Source: Bosea sp. PAMC 26642
Lineage (GTDB): Bacteria; Pseudomonadota; Alphaproteobacteria; Rhizobiales; Beijerinckiaceae
DNA length: 64,000 bases
Assembly (NCBI RefSeq): GCF_001562255.1
Contig: NZ_CP014301.1
Span: 2,914,001-2,978,000, forward strand
Direction of reading: 5' to 3'
This document shows positions 1 to 8,899 of the stretch, in pieces. Under the pieces are notes generated by a model. That model had not been told where the DNA came from and ran no database searches. It saw nothing but the letters and a program-made list of their open reading frames with translations. How positions within the stretch are numbered: position 1 is the first letter of the stretch; every line of letters begins with the position of its first letter. A program made the position numbers and the translations under genes.

Positions 1-107
1 GTCATTCCGGGCGCAGCGAAGCGGAGACCCGGAATCCATCGCAAGGCACCGTCTTGCCTTATGATGGATTCCGGATCGGCGCCGCTTTGCGGCTTGTCCG
101 GAATGAC
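1..107. repeat. Dispersed inverted-repeat element, type A (copy 1)
   Basis: Outer arms GTCATTCCGG and CCGGAATGAC bound the element. The left half is itself a hairpin (ATTCCGGG, 16-nt loop, CCCGGAAT), and the right half is another between ATTCCGGA and TCCGGAAT. It begins at the window edge, so the gene it follows is not visible. It lies 71 bases upstream of the first TRAP gene. Confidence 0.9.
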
Positions 108-178
108 GGCGAGGGTGACGGAATGACGTTCAGCTGAAAACGTTTCGACGCGACCAAAAACAAACGACCCAGGGAGAA

Positions 179-1204
179 ATGACCATGACCATCTCACGCC
201 GCACCCTGCTGCAGGGGACCGCCGCCGCTGGCGCCATCGGCACATTCAGCATCGGCCGCTCGCAGGCCCAGACCGCCGAATTCACCTATAAATACGCCAA
301 CAACCTGCCTGTCGCGCACCCGATGAACATCCGCGCAAACGAGGCGATGGAGAAGATCAAGGACGAGACCAAGGGCCGCGTCGTCATCCAGGTCTTCCCG
401 AACAACCAGCTCGGCTCCGACACCGACATGCTGAGCCAGGTCCGCTCCGGCGGCGTCGAGTTCTTCACGCTGTCGCCGCTGATCCTTTCGACGCTCGTCC
501 CCAACGCCTCGGTCAGCGGCATCGGCTTTGCCTTCCCGAACTACGACGCCGTCTGGAAAGCCATGGACGGCGAACTCGGCGCCTATGTCCGCGGCCAGAT
601 CGCCAAGGCCAACCTCGTCGTCATGGACAAGATCTGGGACAACGGCTTCCGCCAGACCACGAGTTCGAAGGGACCGATCGCCACCCCCGACGATCTCAAG
701 GGCATGAAGATCCGCGTGCCGGTCTCGCCGCTCTGGACCTCGATGTACACTGCCTTCCAGTCGGCCCCCGCCAGCATCAATTTTGCGGAGGTCTACACCG
801 CCCTGCAGACCAAGATCGTCGACGGGCAGGAAAACCCGATGGCCATCATCTCGACGGCAAAACTGTTCGAGGTGCAGAAATACCTCTCGGGCACGAACCA
901 CATGTGGGACGGCTTCTGGTTCCTCGGCAACAAGCGCGCCTGGGAGCGCCTTCCGGAGGATCTGCGCGCGATCGTCGCAAAGAACCTCAACGCCGCCGCG
1001 ATGCTGGAGCGTGCCGACGTGGCCAAGCTCAACGCCAACCTCAAGGACGACCTCGTCGCCAAAGGCATGGTCTACAACGAGGCGCCCGCCGCCCCCTTCC
1101 GCGAGGCGCTGCGCAAGGCCGGCTTCTATGCCGACTGGAAGAAGAAATACGGCGACGAGGCCTGGGCGATCCTGGAGAAGGCAGTCGGCAGCACACTGAG
1201 CTGA
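179..1204 (+). CDS. TRAP transporter substrate-binding protein (DctP family)
   Basis: Periplasmic solute receptor of a TRAP importer, 341 residues, the usual family length. The N-terminus carries a twin-arginine signal (SRRTLL at residues 6-11) followed by a hydrophobic run and a likely AxA cleavage near residue 31. The family pattern GMKIRVP near residue 178, holding the Arg that normally contacts a substrate carboxylate, and the downstream AEVYTALQTKIVDGQENP block are both present. An AGGGAGAA ribosome site sits just before the ATG; a second ATG two codons later is possible. No TRAP membrane subunit lies next to it, so it is orphan here or its partners are upstream of the window. The substrate is unknown; the neighbours suggest a hydroxy or organic acid. 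Confidence 0.9.
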   Translation: MTMTISRRTLLQGTAAAGAIGTFSIGRSQAQTAEFTYKYANNLPVAHPMNIRANEAMEKIKDETKGRVVIQVFPNNQLGSDTDMLSQVRSGGVEFFTLSPLILSTLVPNASVSGIGFAFPNYDAVWKAMDGELGAYVRGQIAKANLVVMDKIWDNGFRQTTSSKGPIATPDDLKGMKIRVPVSPLWTSMYTAFQSAPASINFAEVYTALQTKIVDGQENPMAIISTAKLFEVQKYLSGTNHMWDGFWFLGNKRAWERLPEDLRAIVAKNLNAAAMLERADVAKLNANLKDDLVAKGMVYNEAPAAPFREALRKAGFYADWKKKYGDEAWAILEKAVGSTLS

Positions 1205-1228
1205 GGCTCATCGATTCCAACACGCGCC

Positions 1229-1332
1229 GTCATTCCGGGCGCAGCGAAGCGAAGACCCGAAATCCATCGTAGGGCACGGCGCTTGACGATGGATTCCGGA
1301 TCGGCGCGGCTTCGCCGCTTGTCCGGAATGAC
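1229..1332. repeat. Dispersed inverted-repeat element, type A (copy 2)
   Basis: Arms GTCATTCCGG and CCGGAATGAC with the same two-hairpin build as copy 1. It starts 24 bases after the TRAP binding-protein stop and ends about 10 bases before the ribosome site of the next gene. Confidence 0.9.
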
Positions 1333-1361
1333 ACTGGAAATTGGACGGAGCAAAAACCACC

Positions 1362-2159
1362 ATGGCCGACCGCCTGAAGGGCAAGATCGCCATCGTCTTC
1401 GGTGCCGGTTCCTCCGGCGCCGGCTGGGGCAACGGCAAGGCCGCCGCCGTCGCTTTCGCCCGCGAGGGCGCCCGCATCGCCTGCATCGACATCAGCCAGG
1501 CGGCCGCCGATGAGACCGCCGGGATCATCGAGGGCGAGGGAGGCATCGCCATCGCGCTGGCCGCCGACGTCACGCAGCAGGCCTCGATCGACGCCGTCGT
1601 CTCTGCGACGATGACGCGCTTCGGCCGGATCAACATCCTGCACAACAATGTCGGCGTCACCCATATGGGCGGGCCGGTCGAGCTCTCCGAGGAGCAGTTC
1701 AAGGCGGCGATCGACCTCAATCTCGGCCCGGTCTACCGCTGCTCGAAAGCGGTGATCCCGCATATGCTGGCCGGCGGCGGCGGCGCCATCGTCAACATCT
1801 CGTCGATCGCCGCGATCCGCTGGGTCGGCTACCCCTATTTCGCCTATTACGCGACGAAAGCCGCCGTGAACCAGGCGACGGTCGCGCTCGCCATGCAATA
1901 TGCAAGGCAGGGCATCAGGGCGAACTGCATCATGCCGGGCCTGATCGACACCCCGATGATCTACAAACAGATTTCGGGGCAATACGCCTCGACTGAGGAG
2001 ATGGTCGCGGCCCGCGATGCCCTCGTGCCCATGGGCAAGATGGGCACGGCCTGGGACATCGCCCACGCAGCGGTCTTCCTGGCCTCCGACGAGGCGAAGT
2101 TCATCACCGGGGTCTGCCTGCCGGTCGATGGCGGGCAGACCTGTTCGGTCGGGGTCTAA
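1362..2159 (+). CDS. SDR family oxidoreductase
   Basis: Classical short-chain dehydrogenase of 265 residues, NAD(P)-dependent. It has the glycine-rich cofactor loop near the N-terminus (FGAGSSGAGWG), HNNVG in place of NNAG, a Ser in VNISSIAA, and the catalytic YxxxK as YYATK. The C-terminus ends in the usual LPVDGGQT pattern. I chose the ATG at 1362 because GGACGGAG lies about 10 bases upstream; a TTG seven codons earlier is in frame. It follows a TRAP receptor and precedes a racemase-family gene, so oxidation of an imported hydroxy acid is plausible. The substrate cannot be read from the sequence. Confidence 0.9.
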   Translation: MADRLKGKIAIVFGAGSSGAGWGNGKAAAVAFAREGARIACIDISQAAADETAGIIEGEGGIAIALAADVTQQASIDAVVSATMTRFGRINILHNNVGVTHMGGPVELSEEQFKAAIDLNLGPVYRCSKAVIPHMLAGGGGAIVNISSIAAIRWVGYPYFAYYATKAAVNQATVALAMQYARQGIRANCIMPGLIDTPMIYKQISGQYASTEEMVAARDALVPMGKMGTAWDIAHAAVFLASDEAKFITGVCLPVDGGQTCSVGV

Positions 2160-2352
2160 CACTCCGACCAGCCGCTCCGGCCCTGCCTACCGCCGGCAAA
2201 CCTCAGCCTCGGCGTCCTGCCGACAGCGGCAATATCCGCTTCCACCGTGCCGACGACCGGCACCTCGAAGAGTTCTCGCGCCGCTGCCATAGGCCTCGCG
2301 AATCCCGGCGAACTGATCTTGAATGGCGCGCACCGACCTGGAGCCTGCCGAC

Positions 2353-3081
2353 ATGACAGCCGAAATCGCCATTGCAACGATCGTCCCGTCGGGCAACCGG
2401 ACGGTCGAGCGGGTGACGCAGGCGATCTGCGCCGACCTTGCCGGCGTCGTTCCGCTGTTCACACGCATCCCGGTCTTCGGCGACACCAGCCCCGACAAGG
2501 CGGCGGCGGGCCCCTATGACTGGCCGGTCATGCTGCAGGCCGCGCAACTGCTGAGCCATGCCCAGCCCGGCGCGATCTGCTGGAACGGCTCCAAGGGCGG
2601 CGATCATGGCTTCGACATTGACGATCGCCTTTGCGCCGACATCGCCACTGAGACCGGCATTCCCGCCGTGACCGCCGCGCTGGCGACGCTGGACCTGCTG
2701 CGCCGGCTCTCCGTCACTCGGATCGCGCTGGTGACGCCCTATACCCAGGACGGACAGGCCAGGAGCATCGCGAGCTTCGCCGCAAAGGGCTTTGAACTCG
2801 CCGGCGAGCGCCATGCCGGCTTGAGCGACAACTTCTCCTATGGCGCGGTGGCCCCCGACGAGATCGCCGGAATGGCGCGCGCCGCCGCGAGCGACGGCGC
2901 TCCCCAGGCGGTCGTCATCTTCTGCACGAACTTCAACGGCGCCCCGGCCATCGCGCAGATCGAGGCCGAAACCGGCCTCCCCGTCATCGATTCGACCGCA
3001 GCCGGCGTCTGGGCAGCTCTGAAGGCGGCGGGCATCGACGCCGGCGCGGTCAGGGGATGGGGTCGTATGTTTGACCTCTGA
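2353..3081 (+). CDS. Asp/Glu racemase / maleate isomerase family protein
   Basis: About 242 residues, the size of arylmalonate decarboxylase and maleate cis-trans isomerase relatives. Two cysteines stand at the positions expected for the catalytic pair of this superfamily: one in AICWNGSKGG in the first half and one in VIFCTNFNG near the end of the second half. The N-terminal PSGNR and central LVTPY blocks also fit. The ATG at 2353 has GGAG nine bases upstream, so it is preferred to the ATG at 2323. The reaction could be racemisation, isomerisation or decarboxylation of a small dicarboxylic acid. It sits downstream of the SDR in the same direction with a gap of about 190 bases, so co-transcription is possible but not shown. 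Confidence 0.8.
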   Translation: MTAEIAIATIVPSGNRTVERVTQAICADLAGVVPLFTRIPVFGDTSPDKAAAGPYDWPVMLQAAQLLSHAQPGAICWNGSKGGDHGFDIDDRLCADIATETGIPAVTAALATLDLLRRLSVTRIALVTPYTQDGQARSIASFAAKGFELAGERHAGLSDNFSYGAVAPDEIAGMARAAASDGAPQAVVIFCTNFNGAPAIAQIEAETGLPVIDSTAAGVWAALKAAGIDAGAVRGWGRMFDL

Positions 3082-3160
3082 CGTCATCGACAAGGCCAGC
3101 CTTACCGGCCAATGATGGCGGGAAGCCGCTTTATGCCGGCAGCAGCCGGAACGCGATCCC

Positions 3161-3442
3161 ATGGCATACACGAACGAACTCGAGCCGCTTCTCGACCGGG
3201 AACAGACGCTTCGACAGGCGATCGCGCTCAGGATCGCGGAGGAGTCGGGCGAGGAAGCCGCCGCCCCGGCGGAAATCCATATCAAAGCTGCGCAGGAGGC
3301 GATCGAAGCCTGGATCGAAGAATCCGAATGGGACCAGGACACGCGGGCTTTCCGACCTCAGACGCCCCTGCAGACCCTGCTCGCTGAGCATCACGCCATC
3401 TGCGAAAGAATCCTCGACCTCCGCGACCGGCGGCTCTCGTGA
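3161..3442 (+). CDS. Small hypothetical protein
   Basis: I do not recognise this 93-residue protein. It is acidic, Glu- and Ala-rich and predicted helical throughout, with no signal peptide or membrane segment. It has no cysteine cluster, though HHAICERI near the end contains His-His and one Cys. No good ribosome site precedes the ATG. It lies between the racemase-family gene and the tRNA gene on the opposite strand. Codon use resembles neighbouring genes, which is the main reason to keep it. Confidence 0.5.
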   Translation: MAYTNELEPLLDREQTLRQAIALRIAEESGEEAAAPAEIHIKAAQEAIEAWIEESEWDQDTRAFRPQTPLQTLLAEHHAICERILDLRDRRLS

Positions 3443-3552
3443 CCGCGCGAGCGCAGGTGAACCCGGATTATCAAGAGCATCGGATGGGAGATTGAAGCGG
3501 CGACAGTGCCTCCGGCAACAACTGCGGGCCGGATCACGGTACAGCCCAGTTG

Positions 3553-3627
3553 TGGCGCTCCATAGCGGAATCGAACCGCTCTTTCCGGCGTGAGAGGCCA
3601 GCGTCCTAACCGATAGACGAATGGAGC
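3553..3627 (-). tRNA. tRNA-Glu (anticodon CTC)
   Basis: Read on the minus strand this folds as a full cloverleaf. The acceptor GCTCCAT pairs with ATGGAGC, the D stem is GTC/GAC, the anticodon stem CTGGC/GCCGG carries loop CTCTCAC (anticodon CTC), and the T arm has the TTCGATT loop. The 3' CCA is encoded. The 325-base stretch between the flanking genes holds only this tRNA. Confidence 0.95.
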
Positions 3628-3767
3628 ATAACTCGCAGCGCAGGTAGTCCGCGCTGGTCGAGGGCGTTTCTTTAGTCGCAGCCGCTCGGCTCCGCAACCG
3701 CTTTTTCGCACCGGCCGGCAAGAGGCGGGGATGATCGCGATCCCCGCCCCTGCGAGACGCTGCGCGA

Positions 3768-4886
3768 TCAGGCCGCCGTCGCTCCCGAGCCGGTGAGCGC
3801 AGGATAATCAGTGTAGCCCTTGGCGTCGCCGCCATAGAAGGTCTCGACGACAGGCGTGTTCAACGGCGCGTTTTGCTCCAGCCGCTCGACGAGATCGGGA
3901 TTGGCGATGAACAGGCGTCCGAAAGCGACGGCGTCGGCGGCGCCGGATTCCACGGCCTCGATCGCAAGCTCGCGCGTAAAGCCGTTATTAGCAATATAGA
4001 CGCCTTTGAAGGCCTTGCGCAGCGGCGCATAGTCGAAGGTCAGATAGTCGCGCGCCTCGCGTGTCGCGCCCTCGACGACATGGATGAAGGCGATGCCCGT
4101 CTCGTTGAGCCGCTCGACGAGATGCAGGAACAGCGCCTGCGGATTGCTGTCGCGCGCATCGTTGGCCGGGCTCACGGGCGAGATGCGGATGCCGACGCGG
4201 CCCTTGCCGAACACCTTGGCCACCGCTTCGACGACCTCAATGGCGAAGCGCACGCGGTTCTCGACCGAGCCGCCATAGGCATCGGTGCGCGTGTTGGAAT
4301 CGTCGCGCAGGAACTGGTCGATCAGGTAGCCATGGGCGCCGTGCAGTTCGACGCCGTCGAACCCGGCCTGCTTGGCGATCTCTGCCGCCTCGACGAATTC
4401 GGCAATGATGGCGGGAATCTCCTCGCTCGCCAGTTCGCGCGGGGTGGAGACCTCGGCAAAGCCGCTTTCGATATAGGTCTTGGTCTTGGCCTGGAGCGCC
4501 GACGGCGCGACCGGGGCCTCGTTGTCCGGCTGCAGCGAGACATGGCTGACGCGCCCGACATGCCAGAGCTGAGCGACGATCTTGCCGCCCTGCGCATGAA
4601 CGGCCTCGGTGATTGCCTTCCAGCCGGCGAGCTGGGCCTCACTGTACATGCCTGGTGTCCAGACATAGCCCTGGCCTTGCTGCGAGACCTGCGTGCCTTC
4701 GGTGATGATCAGGCCCGCGCCCGCGCGCTGGCGATAATACTCGACATTCAGCGCATTGGGGGCATCATCCCCCTTCGTCGCACGGTTGCGCGTCAGGGGC
4801 GCCATCACGACGCGGTTCTTGAGTTCGATGTCGCCGATGCGAAGCGGCGTGAATAAAGCGGGGGTCTTGTCGCCGGATGGGCTCAT
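3768..4886 (-). CDS. Alkene reductase, Old Yellow Enzyme family (NemA-like)
   Basis: FMN-dependent reductase of about 372 residues for activated C=C bonds or nitro and N-ethylmaleimide type substrates, NAD(P)H-linked. The N-terminus has the OYE barrel start LFTPLRIGDIELKNRVVMAPLTRNR, the WHVGR motif and the ELHGAHGYLIDQFL block whose His residues bind substrate. The start was set at the ATG with GAAGGA upstream (4886); the frame remains open further upstream but the extra sequence has no family resemblance. It is divergent from comF and downstream of nothing obvious, probably monocistronic. The physiological substrate is unknown. Confidence 0.9.
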   Translation of the reverse strand: MSPSGDKTPALFTPLRIGDIELKNRVVMAPLTRNRATKGDDAPNALNVEYYRQRAGAGLIITEGTQVSQQGQGYVWTPGMYSEAQLAGWKAITEAVHAQGGKIVAQLWHVGRVSHVSLQPDNEAPVAPSALQAKTKTYIESGFAEVSTPRELASEEIPAIIAEFVEAAEIAKQAGFDGVELHGAHGYLIDQFLRDDSNTRTDAYGGSVENRVRFAIEVVEAVAKVFGKGRVGIRISPVSPANDARDSNPQALFLHLVERLNETGIAFIHVVEGATREARDYLTFDYAPLRKAFKGVYIANNGFTRELAIEAVESGAADAVAFGRLFIANPDLVERLEQNAPLNTPVVETFYGGDAKGYTDYPALTGSGATAA

Positions 4887-5132
4887 GGATCGATCCTTCG
4901 GATGACGGCTGGCGTCGGTCGGCGAGGCGTGGGCCGGACAATCGGATATGTGGTCGGACTCATGACGAGTGATGCCTCGCATCGCCCTCAGATAGGAGCC
5001 CGCGGCGAAGATGACAGGGTCGCAAACGGCGGCTTGCATCAGAATGGTTGGATGATCCAAACGGAAGAACAGGCGAAGATAATCCGTCTCGGCGAAATGC
5101 CATCGAAGAGGTCATTCTTTCCAGACACCGCG

Positions 5133-5894
5133 ATGCGCTCCCGCCTGCTTGGCCATGGCAGGCGAATGCTGCGGGACGGCTTCCAGGCAGCGATCGGGGT
5201 CATCTATCCACCGAGCTGCGTCGCCTGCCATGCCGCGACCGGCGAGGCGCAGGCGCTCTGCGCTGCCTGCTGGTCCGGCATCGGCTTCATCGAGCGCCCT
5301 TACTGCGAACGGCTGGGCACGCCCTTCGCGGTCGATCTCGGCGCCGGGCTTGTCTCGCCGGCCGCGATCGCCGATCCTCCGGTCTTCGCCCGGGCAAGAG
5401 TGGTCTGCCGCTTCGACGGCACGGCGCGCGACCTCGTCCACCGGTTGAAATACGGCGACCGCCTCGAACTGGCGCTGACGCTCGGGCGCATGATGACCCG
5501 GGCAGGGCGCGAACTGCTGGCCGAGGCCGACCTGATCGTGCCCGTGCCGCTTCACCGCACCCGCCTGTGGAGCCGTCGCTTCAACCAGTCGGCGGCGCTG
5601 GCCAACATCGTGGCGCGCGAGAGCGGCGTCAGGCTCGCGCCGGCCGCCTTGTCGCGCGTCAAGCGCACACGCCAGCAGGTCGGCCTGACGCGGGCCCAGC
5701 GCGCCGACAACCTGCAGGGCGCCTTCAGGGTCCCACCACCCAACCGGCCTCTGATCGAGGGTCGCCGCATCCTGCTCGTCGACGACGTGCTGACGACGGG
5801 CGCGACCGCCAACGCCGCCGCCCGCGCCCTGCTGCGGGCAGGCGCAAGCGCTGTCGACGTGCTGATCTTCGCGAGGGTCGTGACGGATGGATGA
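5133..5894 (+). CDS. ComF family phosphoribosyltransferase-like protein
   Basis: ComF-type protein, about 253 residues from the chosen ATG. The N-terminus has a four-cysteine zinc motif (CVACH, then CAACW), and the C-terminus has the phosphoribosyltransferase signature ILLVDDVLTTGAT. In competent bacteria ComF takes part in DNA uptake; in alphaproteobacteria the role is uncertain. Start choice is weak: in-frame ATGs at 5097 and 5052 exist and none has a convincing ribosome site, but the family length favours 5097 or 5133. grxC follows within 50 bases and may be co-transcribed, as is common in this order. Confidence 0.85.
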   Translation: MRSRLLGHGRRMLRDGFQAAIGVIYPPSCVACHAATGEAQALCAACWSGIGFIERPYCERLGTPFAVDLGAGLVSPAAIADPPVFARARVVCRFDGTARDLVHRLKYGDRLELALTLGRMMTRAGRELLAEADLIVPVPLHRTRLWSRRFNQSAALANIVARESGVRLAPAALSRVKRTRQQVGLTRAQRADNLQGAFRVPPPNRPLIEGRRILLVDDVLTTGATANAAARALLRAGASAVDVLIFARVVTDG

Positions 5895-5939
5895 CAGCAC
5901 CCTATATTGAGGTGCGCTGCAACAATCGCGGAACCCGCC

Positions 5940-6197
5940 ATGCCTCCGGTGACGATCTACACGACCTCCTGGTGTCCCTACTGCAAGGAAGCAAAGTCGC
6001 TGCTCGACAGCAAGGGCGCCGCCTATGACGAGATTGACGTCGACGGCGAGCCGGAGCTGCGCCGGGCCATGACCGCAAAGGCCGGCGGGCGCACCTCGGT
6101 GCCGCAGATCTTCATCGGCGACAAGCATGTCGGCGGCTGCGACGACATCCATGCGCTCGACAGGCGCGGCGAACTCGACAAGCTTCTGGCGGCATGA
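5940..6197 (+). CDS. grxC: Glutaredoxin 3
   Basis: Dithiol glutaredoxin of 85 residues, the exact size of GrxC. The CPYC active site is at residues 12-15 after the first strand (VTIYTTSW). The TSVPQIFIG segment with the cis-proline and the GGCDD glutathione-binding turn follow. It reduces disulfides and glutathionylated proteins in the cytoplasm. The ATG at 5940 gives the family N-terminus; an in-frame TTG 11 codons upstream would add an unrelated extension. It follows comF and precedes the DUF1178 gene, all on the same strand. Confidence 0.95.
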   Translation: MPPVTIYTTSWCPYCKEAKSLLDSKGAAYDEIDVDGEPELRRAMTAKAGGRTSVPQIFIGDKHVGGCDDIHALDRRGELDKLLAA

Positions 6198-6267
6198 GGC
6201 GCTTGCACCTGCCCGGTACATACATATCTGCCGGGACTGCGGCGGCCAGTCGCCCGATTGGACCGCG

Positions 6268-6759
6268 ATGATCCGCTACGCCCTGGTCTGCGACCACACC
6301 CATGATTTCGAAAGCTGGTTTTCCACCTCGGCGGGCTTCGACGAGCAGGCGAAGCGCGGCCTCGTCGCCTGCCCGGTCTGCGGCAGCGCCAAGGTCGAGC
6401 GCGCCATCATGGCGCCCAACGTCGCCCGCACCGACCGCGGCAGACAGGCCATCGCCGCGCCTGCCGAGGAAAGCCCGACCGTGACGGAGGCCCCGGCCAC
6501 CCCGGCGCCGGCTCCCCTCGCCCTGATCAGCGAGAAGGACGTCGCCATGCGCGCCATGCTCGCGGCGCTGCACCAGCATGTCGCCACGAACGCGGAAAAC
6601 GTCGGCAAGCGTTTCGCCGACGAGGCCCTGAAGATCCATCATGGCGAGAGCGACAGCCGCGCCATCTATGGCGAGGCCACGCCCGAGGATGCCCGGATGC
6701 TGCATGAGGAGGGCGTCGAGTTCATGCCGCTCCCGCGCCTGCCGGAAGGCCGCAACTGA
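6268..6759 (+). CDS. DUF1178 family protein
   Basis: About 163 residues, function unknown. The N-terminus MIRYALVCDHTHDFESWF, then ACPVCGS and KVERAIMAPNV, are characteristic of DUF1178. The Cys and His arrangement suggests a zinc-ribbon-like site. The middle is Pro/Ala-rich, probably a linker, and the C-terminal half includes a predicted helix and the GEATPEDARMLHEEG block. The ATG at 6268 matches the family start. The comF-grxC-DUF1178 order suggests one transcript, but no functional link follows from it. Confidence 0.85.
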   Translation: MIRYALVCDHTHDFESWFSTSAGFDEQAKRGLVACPVCGSAKVERAIMAPNVARTDRGRQAIAAPAEESPTVTEAPATPAPAPLALISEKDVAMRAMLAALHQHVATNAENVGKRFADEALKIHHGESDSRAIYGEATPEDARMLHEEGVEFMPLPRLPEGRN

Positions 6760-6833
6760 AGCTGTTGCGCAAGTCTCCATAGCCTAACGTCGCAAGCGAC
6801 ATTCGCCCGGCTCTGGCGTTATTGACCCCGCAG

Positions 6834-6851
6834 TGCAACATTGAGATTGCA
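6834..6851. promoter_or_regulatory. Candidate operator TGCAA-N8-TTGCA upstream of meaA
   Basis: A perfect 5-bp inverted repeat spaced by 8 bases lies about 35 bases before the meaA start. A TTGACC hexamer at 6822-6827 could be a -35 box, though no good -10 is visible. TTGC/GCAA-type sites are known for RamB/PccR-like regulators of short-chain acyl-CoA metabolism; that link is inference. Confidence 0.35.
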
Positions 6852-6885
6852 TATGTTCGAGGGTGAAACGGCAGGGGGAGCGGCC

Positions 6886-8892
6886 ATGAACGCCATCGGC
6901 CCAATCGGCGACAAATCCGCGTCACGAGACAAGCCCACACCGCGCGACAAGCCCTGGATCTTCCGCACCTATGCCGGCCATTCCGACGCCTCGGAGTCCA
7001 ACAGGCTCTATCGCAACAACCTCGCCAAGGGTCAGACCGGGCTCTCCGTCGCCTTCGACCTGCCGACGCAGACCGGCTACGACCCCGACCATGTGCTGGC
7101 GCGCGGCGAGGTCGGCAAGGTCGGCGTGCCCGTAAGCCATCTCGGCGACATGCGGGCGCTCTTCGCCGATATCCCGCTTGCCCAGATGAACACCTCGATG
7201 ACGATCAACGCGACGGCGGCTTGGCTGCTCTCGCTCTACATCGCGGTCGCCGACGAGCAGGGCGCGCCGCGCCACCTTCTGCAGGGCACGACCCAGAACG
7301 ACCTCGTCAAGGAATACCTCTCGCGTGGGACCTATGTCTTCCCGCCGCGCCCCTCGATGGCGCTGACCACCGACATCGTCGTGTTCACGGCCCGCGAATT
7401 GCCGAAATGGAACCCGACCAACGTCTGCTCCTACCATCTGCAGGAGGCCGGAGCCTCGCCGGTGCAGGAACTCTCCTTCGCGCTTGCGACCGCGATCGCG
7501 CTGCTCGACTCGATCCGGGCCCGGCCCGAGGTCTCGGCCGAGGAATTCCCCGAGGTCGTCGGGCGCATCTCCTTCTTCGTCAATGCGGGCATGCGCTTCG
7601 TCACCGAGCTCTGCAAGATGCGCGCGTTCGTCGAACTCTGGGACGAGATCACGCTTGGCCGCTACGGCGTCGCCGACGATGCGATGCGCCGCTTTCGCTA
7701 TGGCGTGCAGGTCAATTCGCTCGGCCTCACCGAACCGCAGCCCGAGAACAACGTCTATCGCATTCTGATCGAGATGCTGGCGGTGACGCTCTCCAAGAAG
7801 GCCCGCGCTCGCGCCGTACAGCTTCCCGCCTGGAACGAGGCGCTCGGCCTGCCGCGGCCCTTCGACCAGCAATGGTCGCTGCGGATGCAGCAGGTGCTGG
7901 CCTACGAGACCGACCTGCTCGAATTCGGCGACATCTTCGACGGCTCCACCGTGATCGACGCCAAGGTCGCCGAGCTCAAGGCGGCCGCGTTGGAAGAACT
8001 GGCGAAGATAGACGACATGGGCGGCGCGCTCGCCGCCATCGAGACCGGCTACATGAAGCAGGCGCTCGTCGAGAACGGCGCCCGCCGCATCGAGGCGATC
8101 GAGCGCGGCGAGCAGATCGTCATCGGCGTCAACAAGTTCACCAATAGCGAGCCCTCCCCGCTCTCGGCCGGCGAAGGCAATGTCGTCACCGTGCCGGATT
8201 CAGTCGAGTTGGAGGCGATCGGCCGGCTCAAGGCCTGGCGCTCGACCCGAGACGCCAAGGCCTCGGAAGCCGCGCTCGCCGAACTCGCCTCTGCGGCGAA
8301 GGAAGCGCGAAACGTCATGCCGGCCTCGATCGCCTGCGCCAAGGCCGGCGTCACCACCGGCGAATGGGCCCAGACCCTGCGCGAGATTTTCGGCGAGTAC
8401 CGGGCTCCGACCGGCGTCGATACCGGCAAGCTCGGCGACAATTCCGACCTCGCCACGGTCAAGGCCGCCGTCGCCCGCGCGACCGAAAAGCTCGGCCGTC
8501 CCCCACGCTTCCTCGTCGGCAAGCCTGGCCTCGACGGCCATTCCAACGGCGCCGAGCAGATCGCAGTCCGCGCCCGCGATGCCGGCATGGCGGTGAGCTA
8601 TGGCGGCATCCGCCAGACGCCCGAGGAGATCGTCACCCAGGCGCAGGAGACGAAAGCCGACATCATCGGGCTCTCGATCCTGTCGGGCTCGCATCTGCCG
8701 CTGGTACGCGATGTCACGGCTCGGCTGCGGGTCGCGGGCATGACCACCCCGGTCGTGGTCGGCGGCATCATCCCGCCCGACGACGAGAACGCGCTACGCA
8801 ACATGGGGGTAGCTGCGGTTTATACGCCGAAGAATTTCGAGCTCGACGGCATCATCGCCGATGTCGCGGGGCTGGCGGCGAAAGAGCGGTAA
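6886..8892 (+). CDS. meaA: Ethylmalonyl-CoA mutase (MeaA)
   Basis: Coenzyme B12-dependent mutase of about 668 residues that turns (2R)-ethylmalonyl-CoA into (2S)-methylsuccinyl-CoA in the ethylmalonyl-CoA pathway of acetyl-CoA assimilation. The N-terminal catalytic barrel begins KPWIFRTYAGHSDASES and includes GLSVAFDLPTQTGYD. The C-terminal cobalamin domain has DGHSNG (Asp550, His552, Gly555), where the His ligates cobalt. The N-terminus matches MeaA rather than methylmalonyl-CoA mutase, which is longer. The start at 6886 follows AGGGGGAG. It is transcribed alone, with a repeat element 7 bases after its stop. No other pathway gene (ccr, mcd, mch) lies in the window. Confidence 0.92.
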   Translation: MNAIGPIGDKSASRDKPTPRDKPWIFRTYAGHSDASESNRLYRNNLAKGQTGLSVAFDLPTQTGYDPDHVLARGEVGKVGVPVSHLGDMRALFADIPLAQMNTSMTINATAAWLLSLYIAVADEQGAPRHLLQGTTQNDLVKEYLSRGTYVFPPRPSMALTTDIVVFTARELPKWNPTNVCSYHLQEAGASPVQELSFALATAIALLDSIRARPEVSAEEFPEVVGRISFFVNAGMRFVTELCKMRAFVELWDEITLGRYGVADDAMRRFRYGVQVNSLGLTEPQPENNVYRILIEMLAVTLSKKARARAVQLPAWNEALGLPRPFDQQWSLRMQQVLAYETDLLEFGDIFDGSTVIDAKVAELKAAALEELAKIDDMGGALAAIETGYMKQALVENGARRIEAIERGEQIVIGVNKFTNSEPSPLSAGEGNVVTVPDSVELEAIGRLKAWRSTRDAKASEAALAELASAAKEARNVMPASIACAKAGVTTGEWAQTLREIFGEYRAPTGVDTGKLGDNSDLATVKAAVARATEKLGRPPRFLVGKPGLDGHSNGAEQIAVRARDAGMAVSYGGIRQTPEEIVTQAQETKADIIGLSILSGSHLPLVRDVTARLRVAGMTTPVVVGGIIPPDDENALRNMGVAAVYTPKNFELDGIIADVAGLAAKER

Positions 8893-8899
8893 CCCGCTT

